Positions 1-8,028 of a stretch of 64,000 nt of DNA are shown one piece after another. Source of the stretch: Bacillota bacterium (lineage in GTDB: Bacteria; Bacillota; Clostridia; Oscillospirales; Ruminococcaceae); assembly GCA_023391875.1 (NCBI GenBank), contig JAEWAB010000006.1, positions 124,001 through 188,000 on the forward strand, given 5' to 3'. Positions within the stretch are counted from its first letter, which is position 1. Every line of letters begins with the position of its first letter. Both the position numbers and the translations under genes were made by a program. Under the pieces are notes generated by a model. It was not told where the DNA came from. It searched no databases and worked only from the letters and a program-made list of their open reading frames with translations.

Positions 1-45
1 TGTATGATGATTCCTTTCTGGCTAAGCATTTAAAGAATGCGCCGC

Positions 46-399
46 TTAAACGGTTTTCCCCTTCGATTTAAAAGGCGACTGCTCTCCTGTGCGGTAGAGG
101 TTGCCTTTGTAGTCGGCGGTAAGCAGCGTAATCGGCACCCCGAAAAGGTCGTGAATCTCATTCTCATACAGGAATGCGGGCGCGAAGATGCTGCTGATGC
201 TCATAAGCGTCGTGCCTTCCTCGATCTTCAGGCGCAGGCATAAAAGCTCGTATTCCTTGCCGAAGGAGTAAAGCAGCTCTACGCCATGCTCCACGGTGGT
301 GGCGCTTATCTGCACCAGACGATAGCCTTCGTGCTTGACGCGCATCGTCTCTTCCATGAGGTTGTCAACAATGATATCTACATATAAGGTTTGGCGCAT
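46..399 (-). CDS. echD: Ech-type hydrogenase / complex I 30-kDa subunit (NuoC-like, EchD)
   Basis: This 117-residue protein resembles the NuoC/30-kDa subunit of complex I in its short Ech-hydrogenase form. The best recognisable part is the stretch NEIHDLFGVPI near residue 80, the conserved region that docks on the NuoD-like large subunit. It would sit in the soluble arm of a membrane-bound ferredoxin-oxidising hydrogenase. Its ATG overlaps the stop of the NuoB-like gene by one base, so the two are translationally coupled. An AGAAAGGA sequence lies just downstream at the window edge on the minus strand, so the catalytic large subunit gene probably starts just outside. Subunit assignment is firm; hydrogenase rather than another complex I relative is inferred from gene order. 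Confidence 0.8.
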   Translation of the reverse strand: MRQTLYVDIIVDNLMEETMRVKHEGYRLVQISATTVEHGVELLYSFGKEYELLCLRLKIEEGTTLMSISSIFAPAFLYENEIHDLFGVPITLLTADYKGNLYRTGEQSPFKSKGKTV

Positions 400-836
400 T
401 ACGCATCCTCCTCCTTCATCCGTTTGCGCTTTTCATTGAGCAGCCCCACCGCCTGCACAACGCCATCGATGATGGCCTCGGGGCGGGCGGCACAGCCGGG
501 CACATAGATGTCCACCGGCAAAACGGTGTCTGCCCCGCCAAGGATATTATAGCATTCCTTGAATATCCCGCCGTTGCAGGCGCAGATACCCACCGCGACA
601 ACCACCTTGGGGCTCGGCATCTGCTCATATATCTGTTTTACCACCGGCTCGTTTTGATGGTTGATGCCGCCGGTAATCAGCAGTATATCCGCGTGCTTGG
701 GGTTGCCTGTATTAATAACGCCAAAACGCTCCACATCATAAACCGGTGTCAAGCAGGCCAGCACCTCAATGTCGCAGCCGTTGCAGCTTGAACCGTCATA
801 ATGCAAAAGCCATGGAGATTTTGCCACATTTAACAT
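399..836 (-). CDS. echC: Ech-type hydrogenase small subunit (NuoB-like, EchC)
   Basis: This 145-residue protein is a NuoB-family small subunit. It shows all four cysteine ligands of the proximal [4Fe-4S] cluster: the pair in SCNGCD near residue 20, one in GICACNGG near residue 85 and one in VPGCAARPEAI near residue 114. In the family it passes electrons between ferredoxin and the NiFe large subunit. It is short, as in group 4 hydrogenases, and sits between the NuoH-like and NuoC-like genes in the order A-B-C-D typical of ech operons. The alternative is the equivalent subunit of a formate hydrogenlyase-type complex. Confidence 0.85.
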   Translation of the reverse strand: MLNVAKSPWLLHYDGSSCNGCDIEVLACLTPVYDVERFGVINTGNPKHADILLITGGINHQNEPVVKQIYEQMPSPKVVVAVGICACNGGIFKECYNILGGADTVLPVDIYVPGCAARPEAIIDGVVQAVGLLNEKRKRMKEEDA

Positions 837-883
837 GTATTAACCCGTACCTTTCCAAACCTAAAACGATTGATGCTACACGA

Positions 884-1744
884 TTAAATAAACGACAGTA
901 TCATCAGGTTTACCACACCGGCAACCAGCGTAACAATCCATGTAGACTTTATCATGACCTCCCACTTTACTCTTGGGAAGATATTGTCCGCCAAGATTTC
1001 GAAGTAGTAGGTAATAAGGCAAACCACTACCGCGATAAGCGCGCTCCACCAGCTGGAGTTAATGATAAACAGGCCCACCAAGCCGAGCAAAAACACGTTC
1101 TCATACCAGTGAGAAAGCTCCACCAGCGCCAGAATGTTGCCCGAAATCTCGGTGGTCAGGCCCTTTACCAGCTCCTGATGCGCATGGTGTGAGGTGCTTA
1201 GGTCAAAGGGTGACTTTCTGAATTTAATGGTAAGGATATAAACAAAGCCGACAAAGATACCCGGCAGATAAGCGATATTTGAAACGCTGCTTGTAAGGAT
1301 ATCCTTTACAGCGAAGCTGCCGCTCGACATGTAAAAGCCGATTGCAACCAGCAGCACCATCGGCTCGTAGGCCATCATCTGCACAAGCTCTCTCTGTGCG
1401 CCCAGCGTGCTATAGGGGGAGTTTGCCGAGCAGGCCGACATCATAAAGAAGATGCCCGCAAGGGTAAGGGCGAAGAAAACAAGCAGCAGGTCGCCGCCGT
1501 AAAAGAAAAGGCAGCCCGTAAATACGGTAAAGATCAAAAAGCCGGTCACCAAAAAGTTCTGCACTTGGTTAACGATTACCGACTGCTTGGAGAACAGCTT
1601 GAACAGGTCGTAAAACGGCTGTAACAGCGGAGGGCCCTGACGCCCCTGCATCCGCGCGGTGATCTTGCGGTCCAAGCCCGCGAGGAGGCCGCCGACAAGC
1701 GGTGCAAAAACCAGATAAAGCACCATGCAAACCAAAGACATCAT
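884..1744 (-). CDS. echB: Ech-type hydrogenase membrane subunit (NuoH-like, EchB)
   Basis: NuoH/HyfC family membrane protein of about 286 residues with roughly eight hydrophobic helices. The family signature appears as GLDRKITARMQGRQGPP near residues 24-40, and a second conserved stretch is FDLSTSHHAHQELVKG near residue 180. In complex I relatives this subunit links the iron-sulfur arm to the proton- or sodium-pumping arm. The ATG at 1744 is chosen because GGGGGTG lies nine bases upstream; a longer reading frame exists but lacks a good ribosome site. It begins immediately after the stop of the NuoL-like gene, so the two are probably coupled. Confidence 0.85.
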   Translation of the reverse strand: MMSLVCMVLYLVFAPLVGGLLAGLDRKITARMQGRQGPPLLQPFYDLFKLFSKQSVIVNQVQNFLVTGFLIFTVFTGCLFFYGGDLLLVFFALTLAGIFFMMSACSANSPYSTLGAQRELVQMMAYEPMVLLVAIGFYMSSGSFAVKDILTSSVSNIAYLPGIFVGFVYILTIKFRKSPFDLSTSHHAHQELVKGLTTEISGNILALVELSHWYENVFLLGLVGLFIINSSWWSALIAVVVCLITYYFEILADNIFPRVKWEVMIKSTWIVTLVAGVVNLMILSFI

Positions 1745-1745
1745 C

Positions 1746-3659
1746 TTACACGGCACCCCCAATCGCTATGATCATCAAAACAATAAGCGCTGCAGCGGCC
1801 AGTGCTATGGAGGGCTTTAAAATCTTCTTTTCACCGAAATAGTCTTCCATATACCAGCTTGCAAGATACATCGACGTGCTGCCGCCGAATGAATTGGTAA
1901 ATTGGCGGTCGTTGCCCGTATTGGCGCCGTTCATGTAAGACATAACCACTTTATTCTTTTTACCGAAGGTAAGTACACGCACCGCAACGGGCAGAATGAC
2001 GATAAAGAACAGCATCATCATCATGATGTTCATGTTGCCGTTGCTGATGATGGCGGGGAGCGTCTGGTGGAACATCTCCGCCAGAAAAGGCTCCACAAAG
2101 TGCGTGGAAACCAACGGGAAAAGGATGCAGAGCGCCGTCATAATCACGGCCTGCGAGATAAGCGAGAACCACTCGCTCTTACCTGTTTTGTTGGACAGGC
2201 GTTCGGAGTTATGCAGCACCGCAACCAGCTTTCCCAGCCATTTGGTCCAGTAAAACAGCGTAGTGGCGCTGCCGAAAACAAGGAATATCACAAGAAGGAT
2301 GCTGTTTGTATCCACAAAGGCCTTAAGGGCTGCCCATTTGGAGATAAGCATGCCGAATGGGGCCAAAAACATGCCCGCAATGCCGATAATCATCACAAAT
2401 GCAAGCGTCGGCAGCTTCACGATAAGGCCGTGCATATCCTCTATATTGCGGCTGCCGGTTCTGTTTTCCACCGCGCCAACCGAGAGGAACATCAGCGATT
2501 TAGAAACCGCGTGGAACATGATAAGCAGAACGCCCGCCCACACGGCCTCATGCAGGCCCACCCCTGCGCAGGCCGTGATAAGCCCAAGGTTTGAAACCGT
2601 GGAATAAGCCAGCACCTTTTTGCCGTCGCTCTGCGAGATGGCAAGCAGCGAGGCGGCAAGAAAGGTAAAGCCACCGATGGTTGTAACCATGGTTCCGGCA
2701 AAGTTGCCGCTGAAGGTAGGTGAAAGGCGGATAAGCAGGTATACCCCCGCTTTTACCATCGTAGCGGAATGCAAAAGCGCGGAGGTTGGCGTGGGCGCCA
2801 CCATTGCCCCCAACAGCCAGCGGGAAAATGGCAGCTGGGCGCTTTTGGTCATCGCCGCAAACGCCAGTAGCGTAACGGGAATAATCGCAACCGTGTTGCC
2901 GGCACCCATTGCAACCAGACTGTGAAGGTCGGCAACGTGCAGCTGCAAAGCCGCATAAACAATGGCAATAGCAAAGCCCAAGCCGCCCAAGAGGTTCATC
3001 CACAGGGCGCGAAAGGAGTTGTTCATCGCTTCCTCGCTTTTATTATACCCGATTAGCAGGAAGGAACAGATGCTGGTAATCTCCCAGAAGAAGTACATCC
3101 ATGTAAGATTGTTGGAGAATACGAGCCCAAACATGGCGCCTAAAAAGACAAACAGCATGGCAAAGAAAAAGCCCGACCTGTCTTTGTACTCGGTGTGGTG
3201 CTTATGATAACCCCGCATATACCCCACCGCGTAAACACAAATAAGGCAGCCGACGATACCTATAATCAGGCACATCATAATGGTGAGATTATCGGAAACG
3301 ATATGGCTTACCTCCGACTCCCCATTGCCCGAAAGCTCCAGCCATGCGGTTAAACCGCTTTGCACCAGTGAAAGCAGCGCCACGTAGTACTTTTTATATC
3401 GAAACCCGTAATATACAACCAGCCCGGTTATTCCAAGCTCCGCAATAAGCATGGCCATGTCCAGTTCCGGGGTGCTTGATAAAAATTCCTTTCTTTGGCC
3501 GCTTAGCAAGCTGACTGCCGCAAAATACAGCACCGCCACGACAATGAGCACACAGCTGCCGTAAATGAAGATTTCCCTTCCCCTGCTCTGCCGCTTCATA
3601 AAAGACAAAAGCAACGCGGCAAAGAAAGGAAAAATGATTAGGAACGCGATAACCGCCAT
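1746..3659 (-). CDS. echA: Ech-type hydrogenase ion-pumping subunit (NuoL-like, EchA)
   Basis: Large NuoL/HyfB-type antiporter-like subunit of roughly 637 residues made mostly of transmembrane helices. The proton-conducting core is visible around AAMTKSAQLPFSRWLLGAM, with the conserved lysine before QLPFS and the glutamate in FFWEIT. It would couple ferredoxin oxidation to ion translocation across the membrane. It is the first gene of the operon seen here. The start is uncertain: ATG at 3659 follows GGTGG by five bases, while an ATG at 3671 and a GTG at 3680 lie in frame upstream. No clear promoter was identified upstream. Confidence 0.82.
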   Translation of the reverse strand: MAVIAFLIIFPFFAALLLSFMKRQSRGREIFIYGSCVLIVVAVLYFAAVSLLSGQRKEFLSSTPELDMAMLIAELGITGLVVYYGFRYKKYYVALLSLVQSGLTAWLELSGNGESEVSHIVSDNLTIMMCLIIGIVGCLICVYAVGYMRGYHKHHTEYKDRSGFFFAMLFVFLGAMFGLVFSNNLTWMYFFWEITSICSFLLIGYNKSEEAMNNSFRALWMNLLGGLGFAIAIVYAALQLHVADLHSLVAMGAGNTVAIIPVTLLAFAAMTKSAQLPFSRWLLGAMVAPTPTSALLHSATMVKAGVYLLIRLSPTFSGNFAGTMVTTIGGFTFLAASLLAISQSDGKKVLAYSTVSNLGLITACAGVGLHEAVWAGVLLIMFHAVSKSLMFLSVGAVENRTGSRNIEDMHGLIVKLPTLAFVMIIGIAGMFLAPFGMLISKWAALKAFVDTNSILLVIFLVFGSATTLFYWTKWLGKLVAVLHNSERLSNKTGKSEWFSLISQAVIMTALCILFPLVSTHFVEPFLAEMFHQTLPAIISNGNMNIMMMMLFFIVILPVAVRVLTFGKKNKVVMSYMNGANTGNDRQFTNSFGGSTSMYLASWYMEDYFGEKKILKPSIALAAAALIVLMIIAIGGAV

Positions 3660-3895
3660 AAAAACCACCATTTCTCCCACGCGAACTATAAGTCAATGGG
3701 TCTAAAATATACCTTGGGAGCGATGCAAACTGTTTATAATTAAGCTTTTGCAAACCACTTAAAACACTCATAAAAAATAGTGTTGCAGCCCCAACTGATT
3801 TATATTACTGCGCTTCTTCTGCAAAGTCAATGCAAAGTAACGTAAAAAGCGAGCAAAAAAACATATTAAACCGATGATGTATCACTGAGCTTAGT

Positions 3896-3931
3896 TAAGG
3901 CTGCGTTTGTAATCTGACAAACGCAGCCTTA
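3896..3931 (-). terminator. hairpin after amtB-glnK
   Basis: Perfect 15-bp inverted repeat (3896-3910 with 3917-3931) around a six-base loop just past the glnK stop. The run of T expected of a textbook intrinsic terminator is missing on both strands, so termination or mRNA 3'-end protection is inferred only from position and stem strength. Confidence 0.5.
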
Positions 3932-3956
3932 TCGGATATTATAGACTAAAATGGCT

Positions 3957-4298
3957 TTACTTTAAGGCTGTAACCCCTCGTTCGCCTGTGCGGATGCGTA
4001 CGGCATCCTGAATATCGGAGATAAATATCTTGCCGTCTCCCACGTCTCCGGTACGGGCCGTTTCGCAGATTTTGGCAATCACTGCCTCGGCCTGCTCATC
4101 CTCGACGACGGTCTCAATCTTAATTTTGGACAAAAAATTATAATCCACCTCCGCGCCGCGGACGAACTCCTTCCAGCCCTTCTGGTTGCCGCACCCCATG
4201 ATTTCGGTAATGCTCAGCCCGTTAAGGTGCAGTGAGGTAAAGGCCTCTTTAATGTCCTCAAGCTTCTCCGGTCTGATAATCGCTTCTATTTTTTTCAT
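3957..4298 (-). CDS. glnK: PII nitrogen regulator, T-loop lacks Tyr51
   Basis: PII family protein of 113 residues, the usual length. It starts MKKIEAIIRP and carries the RTGDVGDGKIFI and RIRTGERG signatures of the ATP/2-oxoglutarate site. PII trimers plug ammonium channels through the T-loop in response to 2-oxoglutarate and adenine nucleotides. Here the T-loop reads GWKEFVRGAEVDYNF, so residues 46 and 51, both tyrosine in enteric GlnB/GlnK, are valine; the nearest tyrosine is residue 53. Uridylylation at Tyr51 is therefore not possible. It lies 34 bases after the ammonium transporter gene, the standard amtB-glnK pair, with GAGG ahead of the ATG. Confidence 0.93.
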   Translation of the reverse strand: MKKIEAIIRPEKLEDIKEAFTSLHLNGLSITEIMGCGNQKGWKEFVRGAEVDYNFLSKIKIETVVEDEQAEAVIAKICETARTGDVGDGKIFISDIQDAVRIRTGERGVTALK

Positions 4299-4332
4299 CT
4301 TATTATCCTCATTTCATCGCTTTAACACTGGG

Positions 4333-5583
4333 TTAGTTGTCCATACCATTAAACGCCGGGTATGCGGACTCACCGTGCTGCGAGGCATCCAAGCCGACGG
4401 CTTCCTCTCTGGCGGAAACACGGATATCTTTGGTAAAGAGCTTGGCAATGCCGTATGCAACAAGGGTACCCACAATGGCAATAACAATCGTGATAGCGAT
4501 CGAAGCCAGCTGGCGCAAAAACAGGCTCCACTCGCCGAACACCAGGCCGTTCCATTGCGCCGCAGAATTGACCGAGGTGTGGGTAAAGAGGCCTGTCGCA
4601 ATACCGCCCCAGATACCGCCGACGCCATGGCAGCCAAACGCGTCAAGGGCGTCGTCATAGCCGAGCCTTGACTTAATGGTGGTAATGAAGAAATAGCAGA
4701 TGGGGCTTACCAGCGCGCCGATGATAATGGAGGCCCAAATCGGTACAAAACCCGCGCCGGGGGTAATGGCAACCAGGCCGATCACAAAGCCGGTGGAAGC
4801 GCCTACAAGTGTCGGCTTTCCGTTGTGAATTCGCTCAATCAGAAGCCACGAAAGCATTGCCGCCGCGGCAGAGGTGTTGGTTGTCATAAAGCCATGTACC
4901 GCCAGCTCATTGGCTGCGCCGGCACTGCCCGCGTTAAACCCGAACCATCCAAACCACAGAAGCGCGGCGCCAAGGAACGTAAACGGCACGTTGTGGGGAT
5001 GATAGGTAGCCTTACCGTGATTTTTGCGCTTGCCAAGCAGCAGAGAAAGCACCAGCGCGCTGACACCCGAGCTGATATGTACCACGTTGCCGCCCGCGAA
5101 ATCGAGCGCGCCGAGTTTTTGCAGCAGGCCGCCGCCCCATACCATGTGCGCCAGCGGATAGTAAACGATAATCGACCACACCGCAATAAAGATGAAGAGC
5201 GCTGAGAACTTCATTCGTTCAACAATCGCACCGGTGATAAGCGCCGGAGTGATAATGGCAAACATCATCTGAAAGATGGAAAAGCAAAGATTCGGAATGG
5301 TTGCGGCATATGGCCCCGGTTCCCCTCCGACGCCGGTAAGCGCAAACCATTTAAAATCCCCGATAATTCCGCCGAGATCGCCGCTGAATGACAACGAATA
5401 GCCGATCAGTACCCATAAAATTGATGCAAGCCCCATGATGAAGACCGATGACATAATGGTGTTGATAGCGTTTTTGCGTTTTACCAAGCCCCCGTAGAAG
5501 AATGCAAGCCCCGGGGTCATCAGTAAAACCAGTGCTGATGAGATGAGCATCCACGCAATATCCCCTGAATTAAGCGCGTTCAT
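4333..5583 (-). CDS. amtB: ammonium transporter AmtB
   Basis: Amt family channel of 416 residues with eleven predicted helices and no long N-terminal extension. It shows the first-helix pattern TPGLAFFYGGLVKRKN, the aspartate in LDFAGGNVVH, and the twin pore histidines in VVHISSG and GCHGVGGIWGG. It conducts ammonium/ammonia across the cytoplasmic membrane and should be gated by the adjacent PII protein. The start at 5583 follows GGGAGGA by eight bases; an in-frame TTG just upstream overlaps that ribosome site and is rejected. The leader contains a strong terminator hairpin, so expression is probably controlled by attenuation. Confidence 0.95.
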   Translation of the reverse strand: MNALNSGDIAWMLISSALVLLMTPGLAFFYGGLVKRKNAINTIMSSVFIMGLASILWVLIGYSLSFSGDLGGIIGDFKWFALTGVGGEPGPYAATIPNLCFSIFQMMFAIITPALITGAIVERMKFSALFIFIAVWSIIVYYPLAHMVWGGGLLQKLGALDFAGGNVVHISSGVSALVLSLLLGKRKNHGKATYHPHNVPFTFLGAALLWFGWFGFNAGSAGAANELAVHGFMTTNTSAAAAMLSWLLIERIHNGKPTLVGASTGFVIGLVAITPGAGFVPIWASIIIGALVSPICYFFITTIKSRLGYDDALDAFGCHGVGGIWGGIATGLFTHTSVNSAAQWNGLVFGEWSLFLRQLASIAITIVIAIVGTLVAYGIAKLFTKDIRVSAREEAVGLDASQHGESAYPAFNGMDN

Positions 5584-5651
5584 TAAGTACTTTCCTCCCA
5601 ATAAATGATGACTTTTTTCTGTTGCGATTGTCTTTTCCCCTAAACACCTGC

Positions 5652-5754
5652 TTTTTGAGCTTAACGCCAGAAAATTAAGCTCAAAAAAACAAAAAGGCTA
5701 ATGTCTGTAATGTTATCCCGACATTACAGACATTAGCCTCATCGCTTTCTGTAA
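5652..5754 (-). promoter_or_regulatory. amtB leader: terminator hairpin plus second stem
   Basis: On the amtB-sense strand a perfect 19-bp stem (5739-5721 with 5713-5695, seven-base loop) is followed at once by TTTTTGTTTTTTT, an intrinsic terminator placed before the gene. Just upstream, 5754-5749 (TTACAG) can pair with 5729-5724 inside the terminator's 5' arm, with an inner AGC/GCT pair around a six-base loop; this gives an alternative fold that would prevent termination. A second perfect 13-bp stem (5652-5664 with 5675-5687) lies between the terminator and the ribosome site. Attenuation is inferred; no known riboswitch was recognised. Confidence 0.6.
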
Positions 5755-5974
5755 AATAACATATTTTCATACGAAAAGCAAGTATAAATTTTAAAAGTAC
5801 TGTCGATAAAAGACAATTTGGAGGGAAGGAATTGAAAAATTTAAAATATACTGATATTATATATATTAGATTTATACCAACCCGATCATAACTATTTTGT
5901 ATGCCGGACTAATACTTAGGAATAACAGACGCAAAATAATGGAGTAATGAAAAGAACAGAGTTTAAGGAGACTT

Positions 5975-6868
5975 ATGCTGAATTTTAAAACCATCACACT
6001 GGACGACAGGGACGTTATCGAACAATACATCAAGGCTTCCGATTTCAAAAGCTGCGACTACTCGTTTGTAAACAACTTCATCTGGTCAAAGCCCAACAAT
6101 ATAGAGTTTGCAATAGTTGAAGGCTTTTATTGTTTAAAAAGCGTTTTTAAAAATGAGGCCCTTTACACCTTCCCTGCCGGAAACGGAAACCTTCAAAGCG
6201 TTATAAATGCTTTACTATCAGACGCGAAAGACCGGAACATGGTCTTTGGTCTTAGAGGGATATTGCAGGATCGGGTTTTGGAGATTGAAAGGCTTTTCCC
6301 CGGTATGTTTGACTTCACCTCAAACCGAGACGAATTTGACTATATCTACAGTGTTGCAAGCCTAACCAGCTTATCCGGCAAAAAATATCAAAGCAAGCGG
6401 AACCACATCGCCCGATTCAAAGACAACCCCAACTGGTCATACGAAGACATTACCAAAGAAAATATTGATGAATGCTTTAAGATGAATAACGAATGGTGCA
6501 AAAAATATGTTTGTTACGATGACATTAACTTAAAGCATGAGCTCTGTGCCGTAAAGACGGCCTTCGCGCATTTTTTTGACTTGGGATTAACAGGCGGCTT
6601 AATCCGGCAAGATGGCAAGGTAGTGGCGTTTACCATAGGCGAACCGCTTTCGTCCGACACCTACGTGGTTCACATCGAGAAGGCATTTTCTGAGATTCAG
6701 GGCGCCTACCCGATGATAAACCGCGAGTTTTTAGCGCACAACTGCCAAGCCTTTCAATACGTAAACCGCGAAGAGGATATGGGCGACGAGGGGTTGCGGA
6801 AAACCAAGCTCTCTTATCACCCCGAGATTCTTTTGGAAAAATTCACTGCCACCATGAAAAAGGGTTAG
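5975..6868 (+). CDS. DUF2156 domain protein (GNAT-like fold)
   Basis: Protein of 297 residues matching the DUF2156 family, related to the C-terminal acyltransferase domain of phosphatidylglycerol lysyltransferases. Recognisable parts are the CDYSFVNNFIWS segment near residue 27, SGKKYQSKRNHIARF near residue 133 and GYPMINREFLAHNC-like text near residue 248 (here GAYPMINREF). No transmembrane flippase domain is attached, so it is a cytosolic stand-alone domain. It has a good AAGGAG ribosome site and is followed three bases later by a GNAT gene, so the two form a short operon divergent from amtB. The substrate is unknown. Confidence 0.75.
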   Translation: MLNFKTITLDDRDVIEQYIKASDFKSCDYSFVNNFIWSKPNNIEFAIVEGFYCLKSVFKNEALYTFPAGNGNLQSVINALLSDAKDRNMVFGLRGILQDRVLEIERLFPGMFDFTSNRDEFDYIYSVASLTSLSGKKYQSKRNHIARFKDNPNWSYEDITKENIDECFKMNNEWCKKYVCYDDINLKHELCAVKTAFAHFFDLGLTGGLIRQDGKVVAFTIGEPLSSDTYVVHIEKAFSEIQGAYPMINREFLAHNCQAFQYVNREEDMGDEGLRKTKLSYHPEILLEKFTATMKKG

Positions 6869-6871
6869 GAT

Positions 6872-7714
6872 ATGATACGCTTTGCCGATAAGTCAATGAT
6901 ACCTTCACTGAAGGTGATCTGGCAGGAAGCCTTTGGGGATGATGACGCCTATATCAGCTTCTTTTACGAAAATCGCTTCACCGAGAGCAACACGTTAGTT
7001 TGGCTGGAGGCGCAAAAGCCTGTGGCGATGCTGACATTGCTGCCCGCAAAAATCGTGGTTGAAGGCAGACAGCACCCGGTAAAATACATCTACGGCGTGG
7101 CGACAAAAGCAGAATATCGCGGCAGAGGAATCAGCACCGCACTGGTAAACTATGCAAACGAGCAGGCAGACCGAAACAATGAGTGGCTGGTTTTAGTTCC
7201 CGCAAGCGAGAGCCTGTTTGACTTTTATAGAAAATGCGGGTATCGCACAGCTTTTTACCTCAAGGAGCTTACAATAAACAGAGCACAAATAGAAAGAGCA
7301 CCTAAACCTGAGTATAGATGCTCCGATATCATAGCCGAAGAATACAAAGTCCTTAGGGACACTTGTTTTGCAAAATCCGGCTACATCCTTTGGGACGTGG
7401 ATGCTATTGACTATGTTCTGCGGGAAAATCGCCTGGTGGGCGGAACCGCTACAAAGATAACCTTGGGCGGCGATTCTCACCTTCTGTTGTATCGCAAGAA
7501 GGATAATATTCTGCTGGTAAAGGAAACAAGCCTGAACTATGAGAATTTAATACCTGTCTTAGCGAGCATCGCCCTGCAGGAAGAATGCCACACGATACGC
7601 GTAAGATTACCTCAGGGCTTTAAGGCAGACACGCCCGCCCAAGAATTTGGAATGCTGTATGCGAAATCACCCGTCGATTTAACGGATGCTTATCTAAACC
7701 TGGTATTAGACTGA
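6872..7714 (+). CDS. GNAT family N-acetyltransferase
   Basis: This 280-residue protein has an N-terminal GNAT domain. The acetyl-CoA pyrophosphate loop is seen as TKAEYRGRGISTALVNYA near residues 77-94, followed by VPASESLFDFYRKCGY. The C-terminal half, about 130 residues, has no recognised motif and resembles the second domain of Eis-like acetyltransferases only loosely. It starts three bases after the DUF2156 gene with AGGAT overlapping the upstream stop, implying co-expression. Substrate not predictable. Confidence 0.75.
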   Translation: MIRFADKSMIPSLKVIWQEAFGDDDAYISFFYENRFTESNTLVWLEAQKPVAMLTLLPAKIVVEGRQHPVKYIYGVATKAEYRGRGISTALVNYANEQADRNNEWLVLVPASESLFDFYRKCGYRTAFYLKELTINRAQIERAPKPEYRCSDIIAEEYKVLRDTCFAKSGYILWDVDAIDYVLRENRLVGGTATKITLGGDSHLLLYRKKDNILLVKETSLNYENLIPVLASIALQEECHTIRVRLPQGFKADTPAQEFGMLYAKSPVDLTDAYLNLVLD

Positions 7715-7829
7715 ATAAAACAGGACCTACTTTTAGGTATATGCCAAGCTGCCATTTATTCAATATTGTCTGCGGACTTTACTAGAGACGGATAGCCTTC
7801 CCGCCTGTTTAAGTTAAAGCATCATAAAA

Positions 7830-7866
7830 AAACAACCACGAAAGTGAAAACTTTCGTGGTTGTTTT
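7830..7866 (-). terminator. terminator of tRNA-Val
   Basis: 15-bp stem (7830-7844 with 7851-7865) followed on the minus strand by seven T. It begins directly at the CCA end of the tRNA gene. Confidence 0.85.
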
Positions 7867-7941
7867 GGTGGGAGCAATAGGGATCGAACCTATGACCCTC
7901 TGCTTGTAAGGCAGATGCTCTCCCAGCTGAGCTATGCTCCC
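7866..7941 (-). tRNA. tRNA-Val (anticodon TAC)
   Basis: The minus strand folds as a complete cloverleaf: acceptor GGGAGCA pairing with TGCTCCC, D-arm TAGCTCAGCTGGGAGAGC, anticodon stem CTGCC/GGCAG enclosing the loop with TAC, and T-arm GGTTCGATCC. CCA is encoded. A consensus promoter lies upstream and a terminator starts at its 3' end, so it is an independent single-tRNA transcript. Confidence 0.97.
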
Positions 7942-7993
7942 AAACCTATAAACTTATCGATTACCGTCGTCAATAAATCAGACAACGTAATAT

Positions 7994-8022
7994 ATTATAT
8001 AAGTTTATAAGCATCTTGTCAA
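7994..8022 (-). promoter_or_regulatory. sigma-A promoter for tRNA-Val
   Basis: Minus-strand TTGACA (8022-8017), 17-base spacer, TATAAT (7999-7994): both boxes match the consensus perfectly. It lies about 53 bases upstream of the tRNA 5' end. Confidence 0.9.
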
Positions 8023-8028
8023 TATATT

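Noticed and set aside
1..29. Start of the next ech gene at an ATG at 29-27 (minus strand)
   Set aside because: The nine visible codons do not resemble an EchE N-terminus, and an AGAAAGGA site near the edge suggests the true start is just outside.
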